A stretch of 64,000 nt of DNA from assembly GCA_017549805.1 (NCBI GenBank), contig JAFYNJ010000008.1, positions 279,703-343,702 of the forward strand, read 5' to 3'. The translations under genes were made by a program, and so were the position numbers. Below, piece by piece: positions 42,001 through 51,300 of the stretch (the first letter of the stretch is position 1; every line of letters begins with the position of its first letter). This stretch comes from Bacteroidales bacterium. Lineage in GTDB: Bacteria > Bacteroidota > Bacteroidia > Bacteroidales > F082. The notes beneath the pieces are model-generated. The model was not told where the DNA came from. It worked only from the letters and a program-made list of their open reading frames with translations, and did no database searches.

Positions 42001-42281
42001 GCAAGGAGTTCTTGGAAATCTGCAGCGAAGTCTTCGCCGACTGGATCCCTGAACTCGCCTCTGTGGGCTTCCACGCGGTGTGGGCAGGCTACTACATGGA
42101 GCCGCGCTACATCGTCGATCCCGAGGTCGGTATGCTCACCGGGTTGCGTGGTCACGGCTTCATGCTGGGTCAATACCTCGCCAAGCTCTATGTGGACAAG
42201 TACCTCGGCAAGGAGGTTCCAAGCTACATGAAGGATCTCGCCTTGAGCGGCAAAGGCTTGAGCGAGAATGCGTTCAAGTAA
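39024..42281 (+). CDS. three-part FAD/Fe-S oxidoreductase fusion (HcnA-HcnB-HcnC/opine or hydroxyproline dehydrogenase-like)
   Basis: This 1085-residue cytoplasmic protein joins modules that are usually separate subunits. (1) A 2Fe-2S module (about 1-95) with ECGIGKCGACEM and a later Cys (RRIC). (2) A flavin/pyridine-nucleotide oxidoreductase (about 118-450) with VAIIGAGPAGLAC, VVATGAVPFMP, VLTVGAGNIG and NTYGCGDAV. (3) A 4Fe-4S ferredoxin-like region near 468-520 (CNPCSFSC and CIGCMQCVNHCPG). (4) A BFD-like 2Fe-2S segment (VCHCEDVD ... GPCRGKRC, about 613-660). (5) A DAO-fold FAD domain (about 712-1070) with VLIAGGGIAGSGAF and the RGSSWRCIAGGRPAFSN cofactor region. Domain order follows the HcnA/B and HcnC, or hydroxyproline/opine dehydrogenase, subunits. 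The substrate is probably an amino acid or imino acid oxidised by the DAO domain. Residues ~90-118 are an in-frame repeat linker. Confidence 0.85.
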   Translation: MYKIEKHPILDIPQEDLVEFLYEGKPVKGQRGKTIAAALHQAGYPIHSHSLKGRNRSLECGIGKCGACEMLVDGKIRRICITLVDGVKEVERLEVRGERCLSAPKNLSTLNSQLSIYKTTVAIIGAGPAGLACREKLNELGIPNLVIDNNASIGGQFNMQTHQFFFFEKEKKFGGMRGFDIAKTLAGDNHEGILLNTTVWDLLEGKRIALKNIVTQEISYVDAEHLVVATGAVPFMPTFENDDVPGVYTAAVFQKMMNQEHTLLGKKVLTVGAGNIGYLTSYQGMQAGATIKAIIEGMDHEGGFPVQANRVRRLGIPIMTSHVLLKAIPNEDHTGIVGAVIAECKNFKPIPGTEKIIDDIDIINICTGLIPDDQLLTKGKQVFGLNTYGCGDAVRIGEGTSAVLRGKQAAYEVAQNLGVRYNYDEYLEVSRQYIDSQQKPIRILEEPNLPDKERMMAKPFVQLDCLYGFACNPCSFSCPQGAITKASTNTVPVVDYNKCIGCMQCVNHCPGLAIFGYDLNKNVVFLPVEYDVEEGKEVYLIDNNGKILCDGSIEKVMRKPNKTHVVRVKVDQTKWRTELPVMTDIKGFILKERYPKPIVFKPNTEPVLTEDAYVCHCEDVDLKTILKAVGNRKFISVDELKHITRMGMGPCRGKRCVSRAKQILRGYGIEVVGESSPRAPLANQVTLGDVYQPNRKETFVFQTGNDVKKERIEVLIAGGGIAGSGAFRYFAEAGKKPVLVNYDRGSSWRCIAGGRPAFSNPDIADIANHNLEIFKEIQKVHNIDFKLTNYVNLVHDDATYKALDASRAWSDAYMIDKKDFRKEISPLWNMDSNVYSHALISKNCWQATPGRTIDYIRGIAIEHGGTLMEDCELVFVQKKDDKYVALVRTHDKQFVEFTCDHFVNSMGWGAEKFTDMLGIDTQLYPVKHQAFITRRLPNLGAHGDSLDMIIDRRHYKGFSAVYGQQFLHTGQVIGCASPDCDSFEARQNLKYNSKEFLEICSEVFADWIPELASVGFHAVWAGYYMEPRYIVDPEVGMLTGLRGHGFMLGQYLAKLYVDKYLGKEVPSYMKDLALSGKGLSENAFK
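39291..39373. repeat. in-frame tandem/inverted repeat inside the oxidoreductase gene
   Basis: GTTGAGAGG (39291-39299) is the inverse of CCTCTCAAC (39341-39349). Between them are GAGGTAAGAGGTGAGAGG units and GGTGC..GCACC, and after them tandem CAACTCT heptamers. It is translated as a linker between the 2Fe-2S module and the FAD domain. Confidence 0.88.
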
Positions 42282-42310
42282 GCTGAGAGCTAAAAGCTGA
42301 AAGCTGATAG

Positions 42311-42344
42311 TGGAGACGTGGCGTGTCGCGTCTCCACTTTTTTT
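42311..42344 (+). terminator. REP-like hairpin acting as terminator
   Basis: GTGGAGACG pairs with CGTCTCCAC (9 bp) around TGGCGTGTCG and is followed by six T. It is a variant of the palindrome at 33456-33481, so a dispersed repeat seems to supply the terminator of the oxidoreductase gene. AGCTGAAA-type tandem units precede it (42283-42309). A TATCTTTG box overlaps the T-tract (42344-42351). Confidence 0.8.
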
Positions 42345-42376
42345 ATCTTTGCGGCGAAATAACAAAAACATTCATT

Positions 42377-42764
42377 ATGAAGAAAAATCCAATAGATGAA
42401 GCAAGGCGTTATGTCGATAATGCAAAAAAAACTCTAAATGACAACGGAAAACTGAATACCGAGACCACATCAATATGAAGATCCAAAATATGTCAGGGCG
42501 GCAGGAAAATATCTTTGGCTAGGTGTATTGATGGCTTTGGACGCAGTTTTTCAGGTAAGGAAAGATCGCCGCACCAGAGTCAACATTGATGATTACGAAC
42601 GAGCCGTTTCAAAACGAGACAAAAAACTGCTAAGTTGGGTGGAAAGCGGTTACAACGTCATGCACCTCTATATGAACTATGACGGAATACAAGATAAAAA
42701 CACTTGCGATTCGGGTTTCCGTCTCGCCAACGACATCATTGACCGTTGTGCTACAATGCTATAG
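42377..42764 (+). pseudogene. DUF5618 family protein, copy 2, frameshifted
   Basis: The first frame gives MKKNPIDEARRYVDNAKKTLNDNGKLNTET and then a stop at 42476-42478. A second frame, from about 42471, continues with QYEDPKYVRAAGKYLWLGVL, LDAVF, KRDKKLLSWVESGYNVMHLYM, YDG and GFRLANDIIDRCATML. Joining the two requires the removal of one base (or the insertion of two) near 42461-42471. The whole matches copies 1, 3 and 4. The damage may be real or a base-calling error; either way the product is not full length from this sequence. Conservation after the shift is high, so any inactivation is recent. Confidence 0.85.
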
Positions 42765-42795
42765 CTATTCGCAATAGCGGTTGGCGTTCCTGTTT

Positions 42796-43899
42796 TTAAT
42801 AATCTCCTAATAATGAACCCAGCTTATTGGGAGAGACCTTTTTCTTTTTTCCTGATGAATTCACTTTATTCGGCATGTCTGAAATGCGCTTCATAAAGGC
42901 TTTTTCAACATAATGTGGAGCATATTCGTCCTCATAAACAAAAGAATCAGAGGTCAATTCAACAATATCGAAATGGTGAATCACACTTTCCAAATTCATA
43001 TAAAGCTTTGAAATACCTATTTCAAAACAATAATAAAATCTTTTTACGATAGTAGTGTCAGGACAGATAATGGTATTGTTATGACCATCATGCCAAACAT
43101 ACAATGTATCTCTACTACGATCCACTATTTCACCCGTCTTGTTTTCTCTAAAAATCAGATCGATACCATTGTCTTGATCTCCAGGAACAAAACTAAAGAT
43201 TTGCATTGTTGAAGGATCTGGATTACCAGCAAAATCCGTCTCATAATATTCGAGCCTCTCCACGCCCCAAATGCCGTAGAGAAGTGTTTCTGGAGCTTCT
43301 ATTTCAATCAAAACCAAGTAATTGGTTTGAGATCCGTTTTCAGCAGTCACCGTATAAGTCACAAGATGGGTAAAGTCTGTAGCAACGCCTGAGGCTGGTT
43401 CAATTGTGGCCTTATCAGAAATGATGATATCGGGAACCAAAGCGGTCACATCGGTGCCGTAAGGTAACAGCACGGTCACGGTTTTCAATTCCTCATCAAT
43501 GACCGCTTCCACATCAGGGTTTTCGAGTCGAAACGAAAGGATTTCTTTCTCGTTGCTTCCAGGGTCGACCAAAACCGTCACGGTGTAAACCGCTTTCGAA
43601 CCGTCTTCCGCTGTCACGGTAAATGGAACTGGATTGGTGAAATCCATTGGCTCTCCTGATGCTGGATTGATCGTGGCTTTTTCTGAGATAGTGATTACAG
43701 GAACCAAAGCCGTCACATCAGTGCCGAACGGAACAATCGCCTCTATTTTCATGTCATCGCCTATGGTTGCCTCGACATCGGGATCGGTAAATTTAAATAA
43801 AAGAATTTTATTTTCATTACTCTTTTTCACGCAACCAAAGGCCATCGTCAACACTGCTGAAACAATCATAAAAACCAAAAAACGGGATGTTGTTTTCAT
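42796..43899 (-). CDS. lipoprotein with two DUF5018-like repeats
   Basis: This 367-residue protein has signal peptide MKTTSRFLVFMIVSAVLTMAFGC with a lipobox. Two tandem beta-sandwich repeats of ~85 residues follow (about 28-110 and 117-200). Each contains VPFGTDVTALVP or LPYGTDVTALVP, then ATI.PASG......DFT, and YTVTAE(D/N)GS at the end. This is the common DUF5018-like repeat of Bacteroidota surface lipoproteins. The C-terminal domain (LLYGIWGVERLEYYETDF ... FVYEDEYAPHYVEKAFMKRI) has no family I recognise. It is convergent with copy 2 of DUF5618. A TATCTTTG box lies at 43923-43930 on the minus strand, so the leader is short. Confidence 0.78.
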   Translation of the reverse strand: MKTTSRFLVFMIVSAVLTMAFGCVKKSNENKILLFKFTDPDVEATIGDDMKIEAIVPFGTDVTALVPVITISEKATINPASGEPMDFTNPVPFTVTAEDGSKAVYTVTVLVDPGSNEKEILSFRLENPDVEAVIDEELKTVTVLLPYGTDVTALVPDIIISDKATIEPASGVATDFTHLVTYTVTAENGSQTNYLVLIEIEAPETLLYGIWGVERLEYYETDFAGNPDPSTMQIFSFVPGDQDNGIDLIFRENKTGEIVDRSRDTLYVWHDGHNNTIICPDTTIVKRFYYCFEIGISKLYMNLESVIHHFDIVELTSDSFVYEDEYAPHYVEKAFMKRISDMPNKVNSSGKKKKVSPNKLGSLLGDY

Positions 43900-43922
43900 A
43901 TTTGGATTGTTTATACTTTTTG

Positions 43923-43930
43923 CAAAGATA
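43923..43930 (-). promoter_or_regulatory. -7 box of the DUF5018-like lipoprotein gene
   Basis: TATCTTTG on the minus strand, 23 nt before the start at 43899. Confidence 0.55.
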
Positions 43931-43982
43931 ACAGAAACCTGATAAAAAACCTATTTGTCTCCAAAATATCAACAAAAAACTC

Positions 43983-44012
43983 TTGACAATTATAAAAACA
44001 TGCTTATATTTG
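43983..44012 (+). promoter_or_regulatory. promoter of DUF5618 copy 3
   Basis: CTTGACAATT starts at 43982 and TATATTTGC at 44005, with 19 nt between TTG and TA. The spacer also resembles that of copy 4 (AAAAAnATGCnTATATTTGC in both), so the promoters are related by descent. Confidence 0.7.
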
Positions 44013-44059
44013 CGGTTTGAAAATAACGATAATTATTAATTTCGTAAAATATACCTATT

Positions 44060-44473
44060 ATGAAAGATTCTAAATATTTGGAAGTTTCCAATAACCCCGT
44101 GGAAGAAGCTCGTAGATATGTAGATAATGCCAGAAAGGTATTAGTGGAGAACGGAAAGTTGGAAATGGAGACTATGTGTTATGAGGATGATAAATATGTT
44201 CGTGCTGCCGGAAACTATCTGTGGTACTCGGTGCTGATCATGTTGGATGCCGTATTCAACGTCAAGACTTCCGACCGCCCACACCCAGACATCAAAGATT
44301 ACAAGGAAGCAGTACGGCATCGTGATAAAAAACTACTTACATTGGTAAACGCAGCATACGCAACTGCACACATCACCATGGGCTATGACGGCAACCCATC
44401 CAAAGAAACCTGCAACGAAGGTTTCCGATTGGCCAATTCCATTATTGACCGTTGTGCATCTATGCTAAGCTAA
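44060..44473 (+). CDS. DUF5618 family protein, copy 3
   Basis: This 137-residue protein has blocks NNPVEEARRYVDNARKVL, then DDKYVRAAGNYLWYSVL and LDAVFNV, then RHRDKKLLTLVNAAYATAHITM, YDG, and EGFRLANSIIDRCASMLS at the end. The N-terminus is ~9 residues longer than copy 1. It keeps the YVRAAG and RDxKLL motifs, but MHL is AHI. Unknown function. The 3' end is 3 nt from the convergent polyprenyl synthase gene. Promoter and coding sequence are intact, so this copy is likely expressed. Confidence 0.8.
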   Translation: MKDSKYLEVSNNPVEEARRYVDNARKVLVENGKLEMETMCYEDDKYVRAAGNYLWYSVLIMLDAVFNVKTSDRPHPDIKDYKEAVRHRDKKLLTLVNAAYATAHITMGYDGNPSKETCNEGFRLANSIIDRCASMLS

Positions 44474-44476
44474 AAG

Positions 44477-45259
44477 TTAATGATTGCGTTCGGCGCAAAA
44501 AACAATGAGTTCTTTTAACGAAGAAAGAGCCTGCTGATCTGTAACAAAAGGCGTTAAGGCCTCCAAAGCCTTCAACGCCTTTTTAATATATTCAGGCAAC
44601 AGCAGTTCCGCCATAGCCACATGCTCGGCGTTGTCGGCATCCAAGATGTCGTCCCGCATCTGGAACACCAATCCCAAATTCAAGCCGAACTCCCCTATCC
44701 ATTCCAACTTCTGCCTCCTGTCTTCTGTATCATCAGAAAGCACCGTCATCGCTCCCCCCACACAGCAGGCCCTTATCAATTGTGCCGTTTTACGCTCTAT
44801 GATTTCCAAATACAACTCACCGTTCTCCGTTCTCCGTTCTCCGTTTTGCATCAGCTCTCCTTCGCTCATCGCCAAGGTGGTCTGGAGCATCTCCTCCAAG
44901 ATGGCGTGATCCTCGGGATGGGAAAGCAACAGCATGGCCTTCGAAAGCAGGAAATCGCCGGCCAAAACCGCTGTGGTGTTGTCCCAACGCGCATTCACCG
45001 AAGCCTGTCCCCGACGCTCGTCGGAAGCGTCCACCACATCGTCGTGGATCAGCGTGGCCGTGTGGATCATCTCCACAAACAAGGCGGTGCGATCGGTGGA
45101 TTGGTTGACCTCTCCGAAAAGCCGGGCCGTCAGATACACCAACTCGGGACGCAGACGCTTGCCCTTCGCACCGGCCACATAGCGCAATACCGCCTCCATG
45201 GGTGCCGTGTCGCTGCTCATCGCCGCCGCAAAAGCCTTTTCAAAACGCTCCGGTATCAT
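44477..45259 (-). CDS. all-trans polyprenyl diphosphate synthase, with in-frame repeat DNA
   Basis: This 260-residue enzyme extends prenyl diphosphates with IPP, for quinone or carrier lipids. The motifs are AGAKGKRLRPELV (substrate binding), LIHDDVVDASDERRG (first Asp-rich motif), and FQMRDDILDADN (second Asp-rich motif). It is shorter than typical (about 300-325), at both the N- and C-terminal ends, so activity or chain length may differ. A stretch MQNGERRTENGEL near residues 136-148 is encoded by three tandem CGTTCTC units (44817-44849) that break into the helix before YLEIIERKTAQL. The reading frame is preserved. It starts divergently from the large alpha-2-macroglobulin-like gene, with TAATTTTG at 45280-45287 on the minus strand. 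Confidence 0.85.
   Translation of the reverse strand: MIPERFEKAFAAAMSSDTAPMEAVLRYVAGAKGKRLRPELVYLTARLFGEVNQSTDRTALFVEMIHTATLIHDDVVDASDERRGQASVNARWDNTTAVLAGDFLLSKAMLLLSHPEDHAILEEMLQTTLAMSEGELMQNGERRTENGELYLEIIERKTAQLIRACCVGGAMTVLSDDTEDRRQKLEWIGEFGLNLGLVFQMRDDILDADNAEHVAMAELLLPEYIKKALKALEALTPFVTDQQALSSLKELIVFCAERNH
44817..44849. repeat. in-frame CGTTCTC tandem repeat in the polyprenyl synthase gene
   Basis: Three CGTTCTC units and a last CGTTTTG are translated (on the minus strand) as QNGERRTENGE. Similar TTTTCCG/TTCTCCG units lie at 51751-51783. Confidence 0.85.
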
Positions 45260-45279
45260 TTTTCATCTTTTTGAGGATG

Positions 45280-45329
45280 CAAAATTAGGAAAATATTTTT
45301 GCACGCTTTTTGTTATTAAGCTATCTTTG
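45280..45329. promoter_or_regulatory. divergent promoters for the polyprenyl synthase and the alpha-2-macroglobulin-like gene
   Basis: TAATTTTG on the minus strand at 45280-45287 and TATCTTTG on the plus strand at 45322-45329. A TTTG lies at 45298-45301, 20 nt upstream of the plus box. Confidence 0.55.
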
Positions 45330-45347
45330 TACATAATTATTATCATC

Positions 45348-48300
45348 ATGAAACGCGTCCTCATCATTTTGGGCACCATCCTTATTGCCTCCATCGTATT
45401 ACTTTCTTTCACCATGAATACAAAAGAACCGGACAACACCGAAAACAAGACCTATGCAACCCTATGGGATCAATTCAAGGAAAACATGAAGAAATCCCTT
45501 CCCGAATCCGCAGGGAAAAACCTTGACGAGATCGAGAAAAACGCCGTGAAGGACAAAAACCAGGTCCAGCTCCTGAAAGTCATCCTCTACCGCCAGAAAG
45601 TCATGGAACAAACGGTCGAAGACGAATATGAACAGGAATACCTCGCTTACGCCAAAGCCCAGCTCGACCGACTCGACGAGGTGCCGCGTGCCGTGCTGCA
45701 AAACCAGATTGCCGAGGTTTATTACAACTATCTCAACAACCACGAATACGTCATTTGCGAGAACCAACGCATCGACGGCGACCGAAGCAATGTCGAGATG
45801 AAATACTGGGACAAGCAGACCTTCCTCGACCTTATCGACTACCATTATGCCGAGGCCCTCAAGCCCGAGAAAGCGCTGAAGGCTGCCCATACCGAAGACT
45901 ATCTCTGCCTCTTCGAAAGCAAACACGATAGTTACGTCGAATACGAACCCTCCATGTTCGATTTCCTCTTCCACCGCGTGGCCAACCACTATCGTGAAGC
46001 CGAATCGGCCGACGATGTCGATTCCAACTGGAACACCGACCTCTGGTGGCTCAACGACAAGGACTTCGTCAAGGCCGACCTGGGCGACAGCGACAAGCCC
46101 GTCATCAAATGCCTCAAGATCTTCCAGCAGCTCATCGGCTACAACATGAAGAACAACCCTGAATGCAGCCTCTACAACAACTACAAGAGATACCTCTTCG
46201 TCAACGAAATCCTCGACGAAACCGAACGCTACCAAGACGCCCTCCGCACCATGATGAAAGACAACGAGGGCCAAAAGATCTACCCTGAACTCGCCGCCGC
46301 CCTCGCCTCCAGCATGATCAGCCAATACGACGACCATCCCAACGACAGCAGCCTCTTCGACAACTACCGGAAAGCCTACGAGCTTTGCCAGAAGACCATC
46401 CAGGACTATTCAAAAGGCATCTACTACTGCAAACGCAACATCGAACACATCACTGCACCTTATATCAACCTCACGCTCAACGACATCCAGCTGCCTGGTG
46501 AAAACATCCCCGTGGTGCTCGAATACAGGAACGTGGAACATCCCGAGATCTCGGTTTACAGCATCACTGAAAAAGAACTGAAAGCCTTTAATAGACTCAA
46601 TAGAGATGAGATTCTGGAAGCCCTGGACAAGAAAAAGCCCGTGAACCGTCAGGTGATGGACCTCCCAGCCGAGACCGACTACCGCCAACACGCCACCCTC
46701 GTCGCCCTGAATCCGCTCAACCCGGGCATCTATTATCTGGTGGCCAAAACCGACAGCAAAGCCGAAATTGAGCATACCGCCCTTACCTTCTTCCAGGTGT
46801 CGTCGCTGAGCTTCGTCACCAACGAACGTCTCCATCAACTCGACATCGTCGTGCTGGACCGTAAGACCGGGCACCCCGTCAAGGACGCCACCGTCGAGAT
46901 CGTCAATGAAGAATACGACTATAAGAAAAAGGAATATGAGACCAAGGTCCACGCCACGCTGAAGTCCGACCAGGACGGCCTGGCCAGGACCAACGGCGGC
47001 ATCCCGACGAGTTTCCAAGTCATCGTGAAGAAAGGCAACGACCGTCTGCTGCCCAAAAACTATTTCAACCTCCGGATGTCATCGGGCAGCTCAAGGCCTT
47101 CCGACCACACCACCCTCTTCACCGACCGCGCCATCTACCGGCCTGGACAAACGGTGTATTTCAAGGGCATCATGGTGCATCACGACAACGGAAAGCAGAC
47201 CCTGGTCACCAATGGCACCGAGACCATCCACTTCAAAGATGCCAACTGGCAGGAGATCAGCTCGGCCAACTTCACCACCGACGAATACGGCGGCTTCAGC
47301 GGCTCTTTCGTCATCCCCACCAACTTGCTCAACGGCACCTTCCACCTCAACGGCAGCCACGGCAACACCACCATTAGCGTCGAAGAGTACAAACGCCCCA
47401 CCTTCGAGATCGGCTTCGACAAGATCAAGGAGCAATACAAGCTCAACGAGGAAGTCACTGTCAGCGGCAACGTGAGCGCTTTGGCCGGCTTCGGCCTCGA
47501 CGATGTGGCCTACACCTACCGTGTGGTGCGCAAGACCAGCTTCCCGTGGCGCTGCTGGTGGTGGTGGTACCCGCCCATCGAGGACGAACAGATCGCCTTC
47601 GGCGAAGGCCGTACCGACGAAACCGGCAAGTTCCACATCACCTTCAACCTCAAGCCCTCGCTGAAGACCAAGCCCCAGCAGCAGCCCGTGTTCACCTACG
47701 AGATCGAAGTCACCGCCACCAGCGCCCAGGGCGAGACCCATAGCGACACGCATTACATCCGTGCCGGCTACAACAAGGTCGCCCTCAGCACCAACATCCC
47801 CGACCTGGTGGAACAATCGGCCATCGGCACCTACAACATCGAGGTGGTCAACATGAACGGACAGCCTGCCAGCAGCCGCGTGAAACGCCTCATCTACCGT
47901 TTCGAAGAGCCCGAGGGCATCAACTATTTCGAGGCCAACGACTTGAACATCTCCCTTGATCGGCAGGCGCTCAGCGACCAAGAGCTGCACGACAAGTTCC
48001 CCGCCTTCAGCTTCAACGGCAGCAACTACAAAATGCAGCACAAGACCTTGGTCTATGAGGACGAAGTCCAGATCAACGAGAAGACCTCCTTCTATCCTGG
48101 CAAGACGCCCCTGCAACCCGGCAAATACTATATCGAACTCAAGAGCCTCGACGAACCCCTTGCCATCACCTCCAAGGAATTCAAGGTTTATCAAAAAGAC
48201 GCCCGTACCACGCCTTGCACGACGATGGCCTGGTACCAGACCGACAAGACCTCGTTGCAACCAGGCGAGGTGTTGCGCGCCAACATCGGCAGCTCGGCCA

Positions 48301-51300
48301 AGAACGTCAGGGTGTGGGTGCAGCTGATGCACGGCGACGAAACCCGAATGGAACAATGGATCACCCTCGACAACGAAATCAAGACGATCACCTACACTGT
48401 CAAGGAAGAAGACCGCGGAGGCCTCTGCCTCAAGACCGCCTTCATCAAGGAAAACACCTATAATGTCAAGAGCCAGTCGATCAGTGTTCCTTACAACAAC
48501 CTCGACCTCAACGTCACCCTCGCCACCGTGCGCGACAAGCTCAGCCCCGGCGGCGAAGAGACCTGGACCGTCAATGTCAAGGACTATCAGGACAAGAACG
48601 TCGCCTCGGCGTTGCTGGCAGGCATGTACGATGCCTCGCTCGACGCCTTCACCGGCCACTACTGGGACTTCAACATGAAACCCTCCAGCGTGTGGAGCAA
48701 GGGCTTCAAGGCCGACAGCCACAACTTCACTGCCGCCAACTCCAACACCAGCTACCATTACCCGGCCAGGGTCTTCGATTACGACCTACCCTCCAACCAT
48801 CCTTTCTTTGAGATCTATGGAAGACGCTATTACCGGATGGTAGGCGGCGGCGCACGACTCGCCAAGGGAATGGTGGTGGAAGACGATATGGCGGTTGCAG
48901 AAGTGGCCATGCCTATGGAGAAGGTCAACAGCGTACAGATGATGGAAGACAACACCGTGTTGCAAGATGTCAGCTACTCGGCTACCCAGGAAGAAAGCGG
49001 ACAGAGCCAGCCCAAGCAGGATGCCGAGCCCGCCCTCCGCGAGAACTTCAACGAGACCGCCTTCTTCTTCCCCAACCTGCGCACCAAGGCCGACGGCAGC
49101 TGCACCTTCAGCTTCACCTTGCCCGACGCCATCACCCGCTGGAACCTCATGATGCTCGCCTATACCAAGGACAACCAGACCGGCTACAAGGAATACGAGT
49201 TCAAGGCCTCCAAGCCCGTGATGATCATGGCCGACATGCCGCGTTACATGTACGACACCGATGAGCTCTGGTTCGTCGCCAATGTCATCAACACCGGCGA
49301 CGAGGCGGTCACTCCCAAGGCCAAGCTCGAGATCTTCGATGCCGCCACCATGAAGCCCGTCAACCTCATCGTCGGCGACCCCGTGATCAACATGCAGGAG
49401 ATCGTCCCCGGCCGTAGCAAGGAAGTCCGCTGGAAGGTGGCCGCACAATACGACCTTAACCTCCTGGCCTTCCGCTTCACCGCCTACGCGGGACAGTTCA
49501 GCGATGCCGAGCAACACCTCATGCCCGTGCTCAGCAGCGAGATCTTCCTGACCCAGACCCTGCCCATCACTGTGAAGGCTGAGACCGAGAAGACCTTCGA
49601 CTTCGACGCCATAGCCAACCCCAACAGCCACGAACGCGACTACAGCCTCACGCTCAACTTCAGCACCAACCCCGTGTGGTACGCCGTGCAGAGCCTGCCC
49701 TATCTCGCCAATGTCAGGATCGACCGTCCCGAGACCGCCTTCTACGCCTTCTATGCCAACAGCCTCTCGGCCTATATCGCCGACCACATCCCGAACCTGT
49801 TGGCCTACATCAAGAGATGGCAGATCGAGACCCCCGACGCCTTGCTGTCGCAGCTCGAGAAAGACCAAGACCTGAAAGCCATCATGCTTCAAGAGACGCC
49901 CTGGGTGCTCGAAGCCAAGAGCGAGAGCGAGCAACGCGCCCGCATCGCCAACCTCTTCGACCTCAACAACCTGAAGCAGCAGCAGACCTCAACGCTCGAC
50001 TATCTTGCCGACAAGCAGCAGTACAACGGCGGCTGGCCTTGGATGCCCGGCATGCCCGAGAGCCCCTACATCACCGCCTACATCCTCACTGGCTTCGGCA
50101 AGCTCAAGCAGATGGGCGTGTGGGAATCGATGAGCCAGGCCGACCAGCGCAAGGCCGAACGCATCTGTGAGAAGGCCGTTCGTTTCGTCGAAAGCGATAT
50201 CGCCGACCGTTACCGCGAGATGAAACGGCTCAAGAAAGACTGGGGCATCGGCAGCTTCACGCTGCAGGAACTCTATGGCTTGAGCTTCTTCGAGGAGCAG
50301 AACTCCGACAGGGGCTTCGCCGAGGCCAAGAAATATTATCTCGACTATCTGGGCAACAAGGACCAATGGACCCAGTTCAACTTCAATCAGCGTTCCTACG
50401 CCGCCTTGGTGTTGCATCGCTATGGCAACGAAAACACTGCCAAGCTCATCATCCAGTCGTTCAAGGAATGCGCCCAGAAGAACGACGAGATCGGCATGTA
50501 CTGGCCGAAGAAGTATTTCAGCTTCATCTCCCACATCGCCACCCATGCCAACATCATGGCGGCTTTTGCCGAGATCGAGGGCGACCAGGAGATGATTGAC
50601 CAGCTGCGCGTGTGGTTGCTCACGCAGAAGCGTACCAACATGTGGGAGAACTCCGCTTCCACCGCCGATGCCATCTATGCCCTGCTGATGCGCGGTAGCG
50701 ACTGGTTCGAAGAAGGCAAGGACGTCACGCTGAGCTTCAGCGGCAAGGCCATCAGCACCGAGGGAGGCGAGGCCGGCACCGGCTTCATCCAGCGCCGTTG
50801 GAATGCCAACGAGGTCACCGAGGACATGCGCCATCTCACCGTCAACAACCCCACGCCGCATCTCGTCTGGGGCGGTCTGTTCAGGCAGTATTTCGTGCCC
50901 ATTGACGAGGTCAAGAGCGACGAGTCCGGTTTCAAGATCAAGCGTGAGATCTTCGTAGAGACCGTCAACGACAAGGGCGTGCTGCTCGTCCCCATCGGGA
51001 AGCGCACCTTGAAAGTCGGCGACAAGCTTACCGTGAAGCTCACCTTTGAGAGTAGCCAGGACATGAGTTTCGTGTTCGTGAAGGATCTGCGTGCCGCAGG
51101 CTTCGAGCCTGAGAACGTCATCTCGAGATACCATTACGGCGATGGGATGTGCTATTACCAGAGCACCACCGACACCGACATGGAGTTCTTCATCGACTTC
51201 TTGCCCAAGGGCGTGCACCAGCTGGAGTACACCATGTTTGTCACCAAGCAAGGCAACTTGAGCAATGGCTATGCCTTGATCCAGTGCCAGTACGCTCCCG

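Noticed and set aside
47091-48758. Long open frame on the minus strand (about 555 codons) inside the alpha-2-macroglobulin-like gene
   Set aside because: It is the antisense of a GC-rich coding region with strong codon bias. Its product is a low-complexity Val/Gly/Asp/His mixture with no motif, and the sense gene is clearly real.
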